From an uncultured Massilia sp. (lineage in GTDB: Bacteria; Pseudomonadota; Gammaproteobacteria; Burkholderiales; Burkholderiaceae), in contig CAMPHU010000192.1 in assembly GCA_946886065.1 (NCBI GenBank), positions 1-8,885 on the forward strand: a stretch of 8,885 nt of DNA. The letters run 5' to 3'. Position 1 is the first letter of the stretch, and every line of letters starts with the position of its first letter. Positions 1-6,239 of the stretch are shown in pieces. A program made the translations under genes and the position numbers. Below the pieces are notes generated by a model, which saw only the letters and a program-made list of their open reading frames with translations, ran no database searches and was not told the origin of the DNA.

Positions 1-34
1 AGCCAAGTACTCTATCCAGCTGAGCTACAGCCGC
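1..34 (-). tRNA. tRNA gene, 5' half only, probably tRNA-Arg
   Basis: Read on the minus strand, this stretch gives a 7-base acceptor strand (GCGGCTG), the TA at positions 8-9 and a D-arm with stem GCTC/GAGT and a loop containing GG. After these come A26, the 5' anticodon-stem strand CTTGG, and C32-T33. The gene is cut by the window edge just before the anticodon, so the amino acid cannot be read directly. The half resembles Burkholderiales tRNA-Arg genes as I remember them, which is the only basis for the Arg call. That it is a tRNA is nearly certain; the identity is moderate. Confidence 0.85.
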
Positions 35-45
35 CCGAGGCACGC

Positions 46-74
46 ATTATAGCAGCGACGGTTTATTTCCGGAA
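46..74 (-). promoter_or_regulatory. Promoter of the tRNA gene
   Basis: The minus strand carries a perfect TATAAT box at 46-51, ending 11 bases before the mature tRNA 5' end at 34. The predicted transcript would therefore have only a few leader bases. The stretch after the box (GCGTGCC) is a GC-rich discriminator, as is usual for stringently controlled stable-RNA promoters. No good -35 is visible: the best-spaced hexamer, near 69-74, reads TTCCGG. The -10 box is seen directly; stringent control is inferred. Confidence 0.65.
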
Positions 75-144
75 GTCTCATTTTCTTTCTCGGTTTTCAT
101 GTCCTCTGGTAGATTAGGCGGATGGGTTTCTAGAACGGAATAAT

Positions 145-3100
145 ATGTCGGGTTTCACCGGGGCCGCGCGCGGCGGTCCGCTTCGCCTCCTTCGCCTGCT
201 GTCGGCTTTGGCGCTGTGCGCGCTGCTGGCGCAGCAGGCCGGCGCCGCCCAGCGCAGCCTGCGCTTCGAGCATCTGTCGATCGAAGAAGGCCTGTCGCAG
301 CAATCCACCCTGAGCATCCTGCAGGACCGCCAGGGCTTCATGTGGTTCGGCACCCAGGCCGGCCTGAACCGCTTCGACGGCTACCGCATGACGGTCTACC
401 GCAACGATCCCAACGATCCGGCCAGCCTGCCGGACAACTTCGTGTCCGCATCCCATGAAGACGCCGAGGGCCGTCTGTGGTTCGGCACCAAGGGCGGTCT
501 GGCGCGCTTCGACCCGCTCAGCGCCCGCTTCGAACGCTTCGCGCCGGCCGACGGCCACGCGCGCCGCGGCAACCGCGCGGTGAGCGCCATCGCCGCCGCG
601 CCCAAGGGCGCCTTGTGGGTGGCGACCAGCGACGGGCTGCTGCACTTCGATCCCGCCGGCAAGCGCTTCCGGGCCTACCGCAACGATCCCGACGACCCGT
701 CCAGCCTGCGCGACAACCGCGTGACCTCGCTCGCCACCGACGGCCGCGGGCAGCTGTGGGTCGGCACGGAGGGCGGCCTGGACCGGCTCGACCCGGCCAG
801 CGGGCGCTTCAGCCACTTTTCGGTGGAACCGGCGCGCGACGCCCAGCGCAACACGGTGCTCTCGCTGTCGATGGGCCCGCGCGACACGCTCTGGATCGGC
901 ACCGCCGCCGGGCTCGAAGCCTGGCGCCTGGGCGAGGACGGCCCGCAGCGCCGTCATCTGGGCCCGGCCGACGGCATGCAGGATGTGCGCATCCTGACCC
1001 TGTACCACGACAGCGGCGCCCAGCTATGGGTCGGCACCGACAGCGAAGGCATCAAGTGGCGCGACCCGGCCACCGGCCGCTTCGATTCCTGGATCCATGC
1101 CGAGAACGACCAGCACAGCCTGTCCGACAACCAGGTCCAGGCGGTGCTGGTGGACCGCACCGGCACGCTCTGGGCCGGCACCTATTACGGCGGCGTGAAC
1201 CGCACCGATCTCGCCAGCGGCGGCTTCATGCGCTATGCGGAGAGCGAGGGACTGGGCCACAGCAGGGTGCGCGCGATCGTCGACGACGGTGGAGACAGCC
1301 TGTGGCTGGGAACCACGGGCTCCGGGCTGCTGCGGCTGGACCGCGGCACGGGCCGGGTACGGCCGCTGCGCGACAAGCGCCTGCCCAGCGATGTCGTCAC
1401 CTCGCTTGCGCGCGCGCGCGGCCGCCTGTGGATCGGCACCCCGCTGGGACTGGCCTGGCGCGATGCACAGGGGCGCATCGGCCACGTGGAGCTCGGCCCG
1501 GGGCCGGCGGCCAATTTCGTGCAGGCGATCCGCGAAGGACGTGACGGCACCCTGTGGGTGGCCACGCGCGGCGGCCTGTCCGCATTGCCGTCCGGTTCGG
1601 AGCACGCCCATGGCTGGCGTCACGACCCCGACGACCAGGCCAGCCTGGGCGACAACTACGGCTTCGCGGTGCTGGAAGACCGCCAGGGCATCATCTGGAT
1701 CGGCACCGAGACGGGCCTGGAGCGCTTCGACCGCCGCAGCGGCGTCTTCACGCGCTTCCGCCACGATCCCCGGGACCCCGGCAGCCTGCGCCACAGCCGC
1801 GTGTACTATCTAAAGGAATCGTCGCGTGGCGAGCTGTGGATCGGCACCGCCGGCGGCCTGCACAAGATGGAAACCGCCGGCGGGCGGACGCGCTTCCGCT
1901 TCTACCCCTTTGCCAAGGGCCAGGAAGCGCTGCCCATCGGGGCCGTGCTGGAAGACGCGACCGGCATCCTGTGGGTCAGCACCACGGCAGGCATCACCCG
2001 GCTCGACCCGGTCAGCGGCCAGATCAAGAACTACACGTCCAAGGACGGCCTGATCGACGGCTCCTACTTCGTCGGCTCCGGCTGGCGCAGCCCGGACGGC
2101 CATCTGCACTTCGGCGGCATCAACGGCATGACCTCGTTCCGCCCCGAGTCGGTGCGCGACAACCCATTCCCGCCGGTGCCCGTGATCACCGACCTGCTGG
2201 TCCTGAACCGCTCGCGCGCGGACAAGCTTGGCGGCAACAAGGAGATCACGCTGTCCCACCGCGATGCGGTGTTCGCGCTCGAATTCGCGGCGCTGCACTT
2301 CGCCGATCCGCAGGGCAACCGCTACGCCTACCAGCTGGAAGGCTTCGACCAGGGCTGGGTCGACACCGACGCGCGGCGCCGCTTCGCCACCTATACCAAC
2401 CTCGATCCGGGGCCCTACGTGTTCCGGGTGCGGGCCAGCAACAAGGACGGCCTGTGGAGCCAGGAAGCCGCCACGCTCGCCATCACCATCACGCCGCCGT
2501 TCTGGAAGACATGGTGGTTCCGCACGCTGGCCGTGATCGCGGTGCTGGCGCTGTCCTCCCTGGTCTACCGCCTGCGCGTGCGCGTGCTGGTCCAGCAAAA
2601 AGGACTGCTCGAACACGAGGTCGGCGCGCGCACCGCGGAGCTGCTGCTGCAGAAGGAGGCGGCCGAACGCGGCAAGCGCGAAGTCGAGCGCCAGAAGGAG
2701 GTGGTGGAGCGCGCCCACCGCGACATCGCGTTGCTGTCGGACATCGGCCGGATGCTGACGGCAAACCTCGACAGCGAGGCGATCATGCGCACCCTGTACG
2801 AGCACGTGCAGGCCCTGATGGACGCGCGCAGCTTCGCGGTGGCGCTGCGCCAATCCCACCGCGCCATGATCGGCTTCCCCTTCGTCGTGGCCGGCGGGCA
2901 GCGCGTGCCCGCCTACGAGCTTCCCGACGATCCCCGGCGCCACCTGGTGGCCTGGTGCATGGCGGGCGGGCGCGAAATCCTGGCCGGCGACCTGGCCGCC
3001 GAGCTGCCCACCATCCTGGGGCCGGGCGCCGCGGCCGCGCAGGCGGATGCGCAGACGCCGGGCTCGCTGCTGTGCGTGCCGGTAACGGTCGGCGAGCAGG

Positions 3101-4023
3101 TGATTGGCGCGGTGACGGTGCAAAGCCCGGCGCTGCACGCCTACGGCCAGGTGCACCTGGACATGCTCGAGACCCTGGCCGCCTATGTGGGCGTGGCGAT
3201 CGACAATGCGCGCGCCTACCAGCAGCTCAAGGAGACCCAGGCCCAGCTGGCGTCGCACGAAAAGCTGGCCTCGCTCGGCTCCCTGGTGGCCGGCGTGGCG
3301 CACGAGCTGAACACCCCGATCGGCAACAGCCTGCTGATGGCCAGCACGCTGCAGGAAAAAACCCATGCGGTGGCGGCGCGCTTCGAGCAGGCCCAGCTCA
3401 AGCGTTCGGACCTGGCCGACTACATGGCCGCATCCACCGAGGCGTCCGACCTGATCGTGCGCAGCCTGCACAACGCGGCGGAGCTGGTGAGCAGCTTCCG
3501 CCAGGTCTCGGTCGACCAGGCCAGCGCCCAGCGGCGCCGCTTCGACCTGGCCCAGGCCTGCCAGGAAATCGCGGCCACCATGATGAACACGGTACGCCTG
3601 GCCGGCCACAGCCTGGTGGTCGATGTGCCGCCAGGCATCGTCCTGAATGGTTTCCCAGGGGCGCTGGGGCAGGTGATCATCAACTTCGTCAACAATGCGA
3701 TGCTGCACGCCTTCGAGCAGGCGGGCGGCACGATGAGGCTGTCGGCGGTGCAGGTGGAGACGATGGTGCGGATCGCATTCCGCGACGACGGGCGGGGCAT
3801 TGCCCCGGAACACCTGGCGCGCATTTTCGACCCCTTCTTTACCACGCGCATGGGGCAGGGCGGGACGGGTCTGGGCTTGAACATCGTCTACAACATCGTG
3901 ACTTCGCTGCTGGGCGGCAGCATCCGTGTGGAGAGCGAGGCTGGCCAAGGCACGTGCTTCGTCATCGAGCTGCCGCTGCGCGCGCCGGACGCCCGCAGCA
4001 CGGAAGAAGCGGTCCAGGCCTGA
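145..4023 (+). CDS. Two-component sensor histidine kinase with a double seven-bladed periplasmic propeller, Y_Y_Y and GAF domains
   Basis: This 1292-residue membrane sensor kinase starts with a signal peptide (cleavage near residues 34-36, AGAAQ). Fourteen blade motifs of the form LWxGTxxGL follow between about residues 66 and 660, enough for two seven-bladed propellers. Several inter-blade loops have the family's DPxDPxSL signature. A Y_Y_Y domain (about 725-787) leads into one membrane segment (about 792-813), a coiled coil (about 815-858) and a GAF domain (about 860-1020). The kinase core has H-box HELNTP with His1053 as predicted phospho-acceptor, N-box N1180/N1183/N1184, DDGRG at 1214-1218, the FDPFFTT F-box, and GGTGLGL at 1239-1245. 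All kinase motifs look intact. Unlike classical hybrid systems of this type, it has no receiver or HTH domain, so it must act through a separate regulator that is not seen here. The ATG at 145 is preceded by a weak Shine-Dalgarno (GGAA, 137-140). A poor extended -10-like TGGTAGATT lies at 107-115. The ligand is unknown. Confidence 0.95.
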   Translation: MSGFTGAARGGPLRLLRLLSALALCALLAQQAGAAQRSLRFEHLSIEEGLSQQSTLSILQDRQGFMWFGTQAGLNRFDGYRMTVYRNDPNDPASLPDNFVSASHEDAEGRLWFGTKGGLARFDPLSARFERFAPADGHARRGNRAVSAIAAAPKGALWVATSDGLLHFDPAGKRFRAYRNDPDDPSSLRDNRVTSLATDGRGQLWVGTEGGLDRLDPASGRFSHFSVEPARDAQRNTVLSLSMGPRDTLWIGTAAGLEAWRLGEDGPQRRHLGPADGMQDVRILTLYHDSGAQLWVGTDSEGIKWRDPATGRFDSWIHAENDQHSLSDNQVQAVLVDRTGTLWAGTYYGGVNRTDLASGGFMRYAESEGLGHSRVRAIVDDGGDSLWLGTTGSGLLRLDRGTGRVRPLRDKRLPSDVVTSLARARGRLWIGTPLGLAWRDAQGRIGHVELGPGPAANFVQAIREGRDGTLWVATRGGLSALPSGSEHAHGWRHDPDDQASLGDNYGFAVLEDRQGIIWIGTETGLERFDRRSGVFTRFRHDPRDPGSLRHSRVYYLKESSRGELWIGTAGGLHKMETAGGRTRFRFYPFAKGQEALPIGAVLEDATGILWVSTTAGITRLDPVSGQIKNYTSKDGLIDGSYFVGSGWRSPDGHLHFGGINGMTSFRPESVRDNPFPPVPVITDLLVLNRSRADKLGGNKEITLSHRDAVFALEFAALHFADPQGNRYAYQLEGFDQGWVDTDARRRFATYTNLDPGPYVFRVRASNKDGLWSQEAATLAITITPPFWKTWWFRTLAVIAVLALSSLVYRLRVRVLVQQKGLLEHEVGARTAELLLQKEAAERGKREVERQKEVVERAHRDIALLSDIGRMLTANLDSEAIMRTLYEHVQALMDARSFAVALRQSHRAMIGFPFVVAGGQRVPAYELPDDPRRHLVAWCMAGGREILAGDLAAELPTILGPGAAAAQADAQTPGSLLCVPVTVGEQVIGAVTVQSPALHAYGQVHLDMLETLAAYVGVAIDNARAYQQLKETQAQLASHEKLASLGSLVAGVAHELNTPIGNSLLMASTLQEKTHAVAARFEQAQLKRSDLADYMAASTEASDLIVRSLHNAAELVSSFRQVSVDQASAQRRRFDLAQACQEIAATMMNTVRLAGHSLVVDVPPGIVLNGFPGALGQVIINFVNNAMLHAFEQAGGTMRLSAVQVETMVRIAFRDDGRGIAPEHLARIFDPFFTTRMGQGGTGLGLNIVYNIVTSLLGGSIRVESEAGQGTCFVIELPLRAPDARSTEEAVQA

Positions 4024-4037
4024 GGCGGGATCCCGCC
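4024..4037. repeat. 14-bp perfect palindrome directly after the kinase stop codon
   Basis: GGCGGGATCCCGCC begins at the base after the TGA of the kinase gene. It can fold as a 5-bp GC stem with a GATC loop. No T-run follows, so it is not a convincing intrinsic terminator. It could stabilise the 3' end of the message or be chance in GC-rich DNA. The rest of the 109-base gap before the next gene holds no clear promoter; TACACT at 4098-4103 is -10-like but has no fitting -35. Confidence 0.4.
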
Positions 4038-4121
4038 GTTCATCCCCTGCATCGCGCAGTCTGTCGGAAGCCGCAGCGGGCCGGACCCCCGCCCGGCTAC
4101 ACTGCCCGGCATCATCCAAGA

Positions 4122-4128
4122 AAGGGAG
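4122..4128 (+). promoter_or_regulatory. Ribosome binding site fixing the GTG start of the DUF4019 gene
   Basis: AAGGGAG lies four bases upstream of a GTG codon at 4133. The reading frame stays open upstream to an ATG at 3926, but that would place the start inside the kinase coding region and hide the signal peptide. The Shine-Dalgarno and the signal peptide starting exactly at the GTG decide for 4133. Confidence 0.8.
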
Positions 4129-4132
4129 TCAC

Positions 4133-4549
4133 GTGAACACCATCCTGTCCGCCACGCTCGCCGTGTCGCTGCTGTGCTGCTCCGCCGCCATGGCGCAAGA
4201 AACCAGGGAAACGGCGCCGGCCCGCGCCGCCGCCGAGAAATGGCTGGCACTGGTCGACGCCGGCGATTACACCGGCGCCTGGAACAGCAGTTCCGCCGAC
4301 GTGCGCGCCAATACCTCGAAGTTCTTCTGGACCACGCTGATCGGGGGCGTCCGCATGCCCCTCGGCGACGCGCAGTCCCGCACGCTGAAGCGTACCCAGG
4401 CCCAGGCCGAGGGCGGCAAGGTGACGCTCGAGTATGCCTCCCAGTTCGAGAAGGACAAGAAGGCCAGCGAAACGATCACCACCCAGCGCGACAAGGACGG
4501 CAGCTGGAGGGTGTCGGGCTACAGCGTGGAAGCGCTGACCGGACGATAG
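4133..4549 (+). CDS. Exported DUF4019 family protein
   Basis: The 138-residue product begins with a typical signal peptide (hydrophobic core at residues 4-19, cleavage after AMA at residue 21, mature start QE). It is therefore probably periplasmic. There are cysteines at 15-16, but the context SLLC is a poor lipobox, so a lipoprotein is unlikely. The mature part fits the DUF4019 pattern: an AAEKWLALVDAGDYTGAW start, a central TTLIGGVRMPLGDAQSR segment, then a strand-rich end with FEKDKKASETIT and DGSWRVSGYSVE. The family is small, often exported and has no known biochemical function. The gene follows the kinase on the same strand after 109 bases, so co-transcription is possible but not shown. 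It is convergent with the dehydrogenase gene. Family assignment is from recognised sequence pattern; function is unknown. Confidence 0.88.
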   Translation: MNTILSATLAVSLLCCSAAMAQETRETAPARAAAEKWLALVDAGDYTGAWNSSSADVRANTSKFFWTTLIGGVRMPLGDAQSRTLKRTQAQAEGGKVTLEYASQFEKDKKASETITTQRDKDGSWRVSGYSVEALTGR

Positions 4550-4566
4550 CCGCCGGCCGCGGCGGC
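4549..4566. terminator. Possible bidirectional stem-loop between convergent genes
   Basis: GCCGCC (4549-4554) and GGCGGC (4561-4566) form a perfect 6-bp GC stem with a 6-base loop. The stem lies in the 20-base gap between two convergent stop codons. No clear T-run follows on either side, so termination by this element alone is uncertain. Confidence 0.35.
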
Positions 4567-4569
4567 CTC

Positions 4570-5514
4570 TTACAGGGTGTTCAGGGGGCGCCCCGACTCC
4601 CAGGCTTCAATATTGTCGACCAGCATGTCGGCCAGCCGCTGCATCGCGCCGCCGCTGGCCCAGGCCACGTGCGGCGTCAGGATGAAGTTCGGCAGGCGCA
4701 GGCGCAGCAGCGGGTTGTCGGGCAGGGGCGGCTCCTTGCTCAGGACATCGAAGCCGGCGCCGGCGATCTGGCCCGCCTGCAATGCCTCGGCCAGCGCGGC
4801 CTCGTCGACCAGGCCGCCGCGCGCGGTGTTGATCAGGAGGGCGTCGCGCCGCATCAGCCCCAGTTCGCGCGCCCCGATCAGGTGGCGGGTCTGTTCCGTC
4901 AGCGGCAGGTGCAGGCTGACCACGCTGGAGGTGCGCAGCAGTTCGTCGAGTTCCAGCTGGATCACGCCGCTGTCGCCGATCGGCGAGCGCGAGGTCGCGC
5001 ACACTTCCATGCCGAAGGCGCGCGCCAGGTGGGCCACTTGCTTGCCGAGGGCGCCGTAGCCGACGATGCCGAGCCGGCTGCCGGCCAGGTCGCCGATCGG
5101 ATGGTCGAGCAGGCAGAAGCGCGTCGAGCGTTCCCATTGCCCGGCCTCGACGTCGGCGATATAGGCGCGCAGGTTGCGGCGCAGCGCCAGCAGCAGCGCA
5201 AAGCAGTGTTCGGGCACGGACACGGTGGAGTAATTGCGGATGTTGGAGACCACGATGCCGCGCTCGCGGCAGGCGGCGAGGTCGACGTTGTCCGAGCCGG
5301 TGGCGGCGATGGCGACCATCTTCAGGTCCGGCAGCTGGGCGATCGCGGCGGCGCGCAAGGGCACCTTGTTGGTGATGGCGACCGTGGCTCCCTGCAGGCG
5401 CCCGACCACTTCCTGCTCGGCGGTGGCGGCATGGTCCTGCCACGCATGCGCGAAGGCGGGCGGGCGTACGTTCGCGATCAGGCTGTCGCGGTCGAGGAAG
5501 ACGATACGGTGCAT
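4570..5514 (-). CDS. D-2-hydroxyacid dehydrogenase (glycerate dehydrogenase / hydroxypyruvate reductase type)
   Basis: The product (314 residues, normal family length) belongs to the D-isomer-specific 2-hydroxyacid dehydrogenases, cytoplasmic enzymes that interconvert 2-keto acids and D-2-hydroxy acids with NAD(P)H. Visible motifs are the dinucleotide-binding GYGALG (Gly152, Gly154, Gly157), catalytic Arg232 in NTARGG, Glu261 in SKEPP and His282 in TPHVAWAS. The HVAWAS context and the NYST..VPEH segment (94-103) point to the glycerate dehydrogenase/hydroxypyruvate reductase subgroup. The exact substrate is not provable from sequence. The residues after the second Rossmann strand are Ser175-Arg176 rather than an acidic residue, which favours NADPH over NADH. 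The start at 5514 is chosen because AAAGGA lies four bases upstream and a TACAAT box lies 28 bases upstream. An in-frame ATG at 5544 has no Shine-Dalgarno and overlaps that box. The neighbouring repeat-protein gene ends in a terminator, so this gene is probably transcribed alone. Confidence 0.93.
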   Translation of the reverse strand: MHRIVFLDRDSLIANVRPPAFAHAWQDHAATAEQEVVGRLQGATVAITNKVPLRAAAIAQLPDLKMVAIAATGSDNVDLAACRERGIVVSNIRNYSTVSVPEHCFALLLALRRNLRAYIADVEAGQWERSTRFCLLDHPIGDLAGSRLGIVGYGALGKQVAHLARAFGMEVCATSRSPIGDSGVIQLELDELLRTSSVVSLHLPLTEQTRHLIGARELGLMRRDALLINTARGGLVDEAALAEALQAGQIAGAGFDVLSKEPPLPDNPLLRLRLPNFILTPHVAWASGGAMQRLADMLVDNIEAWESGRPLNTL

Positions 5515-5542
5515 GGTGTCCTTTCGCAGCGGGCAAAACCGC

Positions 5543-5548
5543 ATTGTA
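5543..5548 (-). promoter_or_regulatory. Possible -10 box of the dehydrogenase gene
   Basis: The minus strand reads TACAAT, five of six matches to the sigma-70 -10 consensus. It would give a leader of about 20 bases that includes the AAAGGA ribosome site at 5519-5524. No good -35 is seen at 16-18 bases spacing. It lies downstream of the terminator that ends the preceding gene, as expected for an independent promoter. Confidence 0.4.
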
Positions 5549-5577
5549 GAACACAGGCGCGCGGGGGAACCATCGGG

Positions 5578-5616
5578 AAAAAGAGGGGCGAAGGCAGGGC
5601 GGACCCTGTCTTCGCC
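5578..5616 (-). terminator. Intrinsic terminator of the repeat-protein gene
   Basis: Arms 5587-5599 and 5604-5616 form a 13-bp stem with one G-U pair and a 4-base loop. Read on the minus strand, the stem is followed by CCTC and then five T (plus-strand A-run at 5578-5582). It starts 47 bases after the stop codon of the minus-strand gene at 5664-6014. On the plus strand no T-run follows, so it works in the minus direction only. It separates this gene from the dehydrogenase gene. A weaker 5-bp hairpin at 5613-5626 overlaps its edge. Confidence 0.85.
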
Positions 5617-5663
5617 AAATATGGCGGGGCTCGAGCGAGGGGGGCTTGAGCTCTCGGGGATTG

Positions 5664-6014
5664 TTATTTGTGTTGTGCTTCGGTCTTGGCAGCGACCTTG
5701 TCGGCCTTCGCTTCAGCCTTCTGGGTGGTCTTCTCGATCTTGGCGTCGGCTTTCTCGGCGGTCTTCTCGACCTTTGCATCCGCCTTGTCGGCAGTCTTCT
5801 CTACCTTTGCATCCGCCTTGGCCTTCGCAGCCTTGGCGTCGGCCGCGGCCACTTTCTTGTCGTGCTTGGCTTCAGCTTTCGCTTCCTTCTTCTCGGCCTT
5901 GGCTTCCGCCTTGGCTTCCGGCGTGGTGGCGGCGGTGCTGGTGGCGGCGGGAGTCTGGGCGAACACGGAAGTAGCGAACAGGCCGGCAAACAGGGTAGCG
6001 ACGATTTTGCTCAT
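5664..6014 (-). CDS. Small exported Ala/Lys/Glu-rich protein with 11-residue repeats (LEA-like)
   Basis: The 116-residue product starts with a clear signal peptide (cleavage after VFA at residue 19), so the 97-residue mature protein should be in the periplasm or outside the cell. The mature part is almost all Ala, Lys, Glu, Asp and Thr, with no Cys, Trp or Pro beyond the first few residues. Residues 66-109 are four tandem 11-residue units: KADAKVEKTAD, KADAKVEKTAE, KADAKIEKTTQ and a weaker KAEAKADKVAA. This composition and period predict a long, charged amphipathic helix, like group 3 LEA proteins. I do not recognise a named family, and the LEA comparison is by pattern only. Support for a real gene is strong: signal peptide, AAGGAAA ribosome site at 6021-6027 with a 6-base spacer, and an intrinsic terminator downstream. 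It is divergent from ligD. Alternatives are a cell-wall or nucleoid-associated-like basic protein or a simple spacer protein. Confidence 0.85.
   Translation of the reverse strand: MSKIVATLFAGLFATSVFAQTPAATSTAATTPEAKAEAKAEKKEAKAEAKHDKKVAAADAKAAKAKADAKVEKTADKADAKVEKTAEKADAKIEKTTQKAEAKADKVAAKTEAQHK
5688..5819 (-). repeat. Four tandem 33-bp coding repeats
   Basis: Units at 5787-5819, 5754-5786, 5721-5753 and 5688-5720 each encode 11 residues. The first two are nearly identical at the DNA level, including a shared 14-base stretch CTTTGCATCCGCCT on the plus strand. The third is diverged and the fourth is degenerate. This suggests recent duplication at the start of the array, and copy number could vary between strains. 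Confidence 0.85.
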
Positions 6015-6239
6015 AGTGTCTTTCCTTCGTTTTGGTGGATGACAAGCTGGGAAGTGTTTCCCGTGTTACTGAGCTATCAACGTGGAGGTTTCGCGCACGG
6101 TTGACGCGCATTCCGGGTATTTACATCCGCTTACAAATGCGCCTGCGGCCTGTTACGGCGGGCTAGGTTCGCTGCCGAACAGTCGGGCCGGGCTGGCGGA
6201 CCTAGACTCGGGGCATCGGATTGCCGGAGAGGTGACACC
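6015..6239. promoter_or_regulatory. Divergent intergenic region between the repeat-protein gene and ligD
   Basis: These 225 bases must hold the promoters for both divergent genes and are less GC-rich than the flanks around 6015-6140. No promoter with both boxes at correct spacing is convincing. A TTGACG hexamer lies at 6101-6106 and a TACAAA at 6132-6137, but 25 bases apart. A short hairpin (GTTCG/CGAAC) lies at 6167-6180. The ligD ribosome site is GGAGAGGTG at 6226-6234. Confidence 0.4.

Noticed and set aside
1..144. tRNA end as an integration site for a mobile element
   Set aside because: Only the 5' half of the tRNA is present, integration usually uses the 3' half, and no integrase or repeated tRNA fragment is visible.
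1810..4119. Long open frame on the minus strand opposite the kinase (about 769 codons)
   Set aside because: It is the antisense of a gene with complete recognisable domains. The protein is rich in Arg, Gln, His and Ala without domain motifs, as expected for the reverse of GC-rich coding DNA.
1554..4136. Long open frame on the plus strand in another phase of the kinase gene
   Set aside because: It overlaps the kinase fully and is Arg/Pro/Gly-rich, typical of a shifted GC-rich frame.
5515..5544. Ten-residue N-terminal extension of the dehydrogenase from an ATG at 5544
   Set aside because: There is no Shine-Dalgarno in front of it and it overlaps a likely -10 box, while the ATG at 5514 has AAAGGA at good spacing.
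4174..5649. Plus-strand open frame across the dehydrogenase gene
   Set aside because: It spans two convergent real genes and their terminator region and has no domain motif; it is a shadow frame.
5668..6042. Very hydrophobic plus-strand open frame opposite the repeat protein, looking like a membrane protein
   Set aside because: The Ala/Phe/Ser/Leu pattern is the antisense of Lys/Ala/Glu codons. The minus strand has the signal peptide, ribosome site and terminator.
6101..6137. TTGACG and TACAAA as a ligD promoter
   Set aside because: The spacing is 25 bases instead of 16-18, and no better pair was found nearby.
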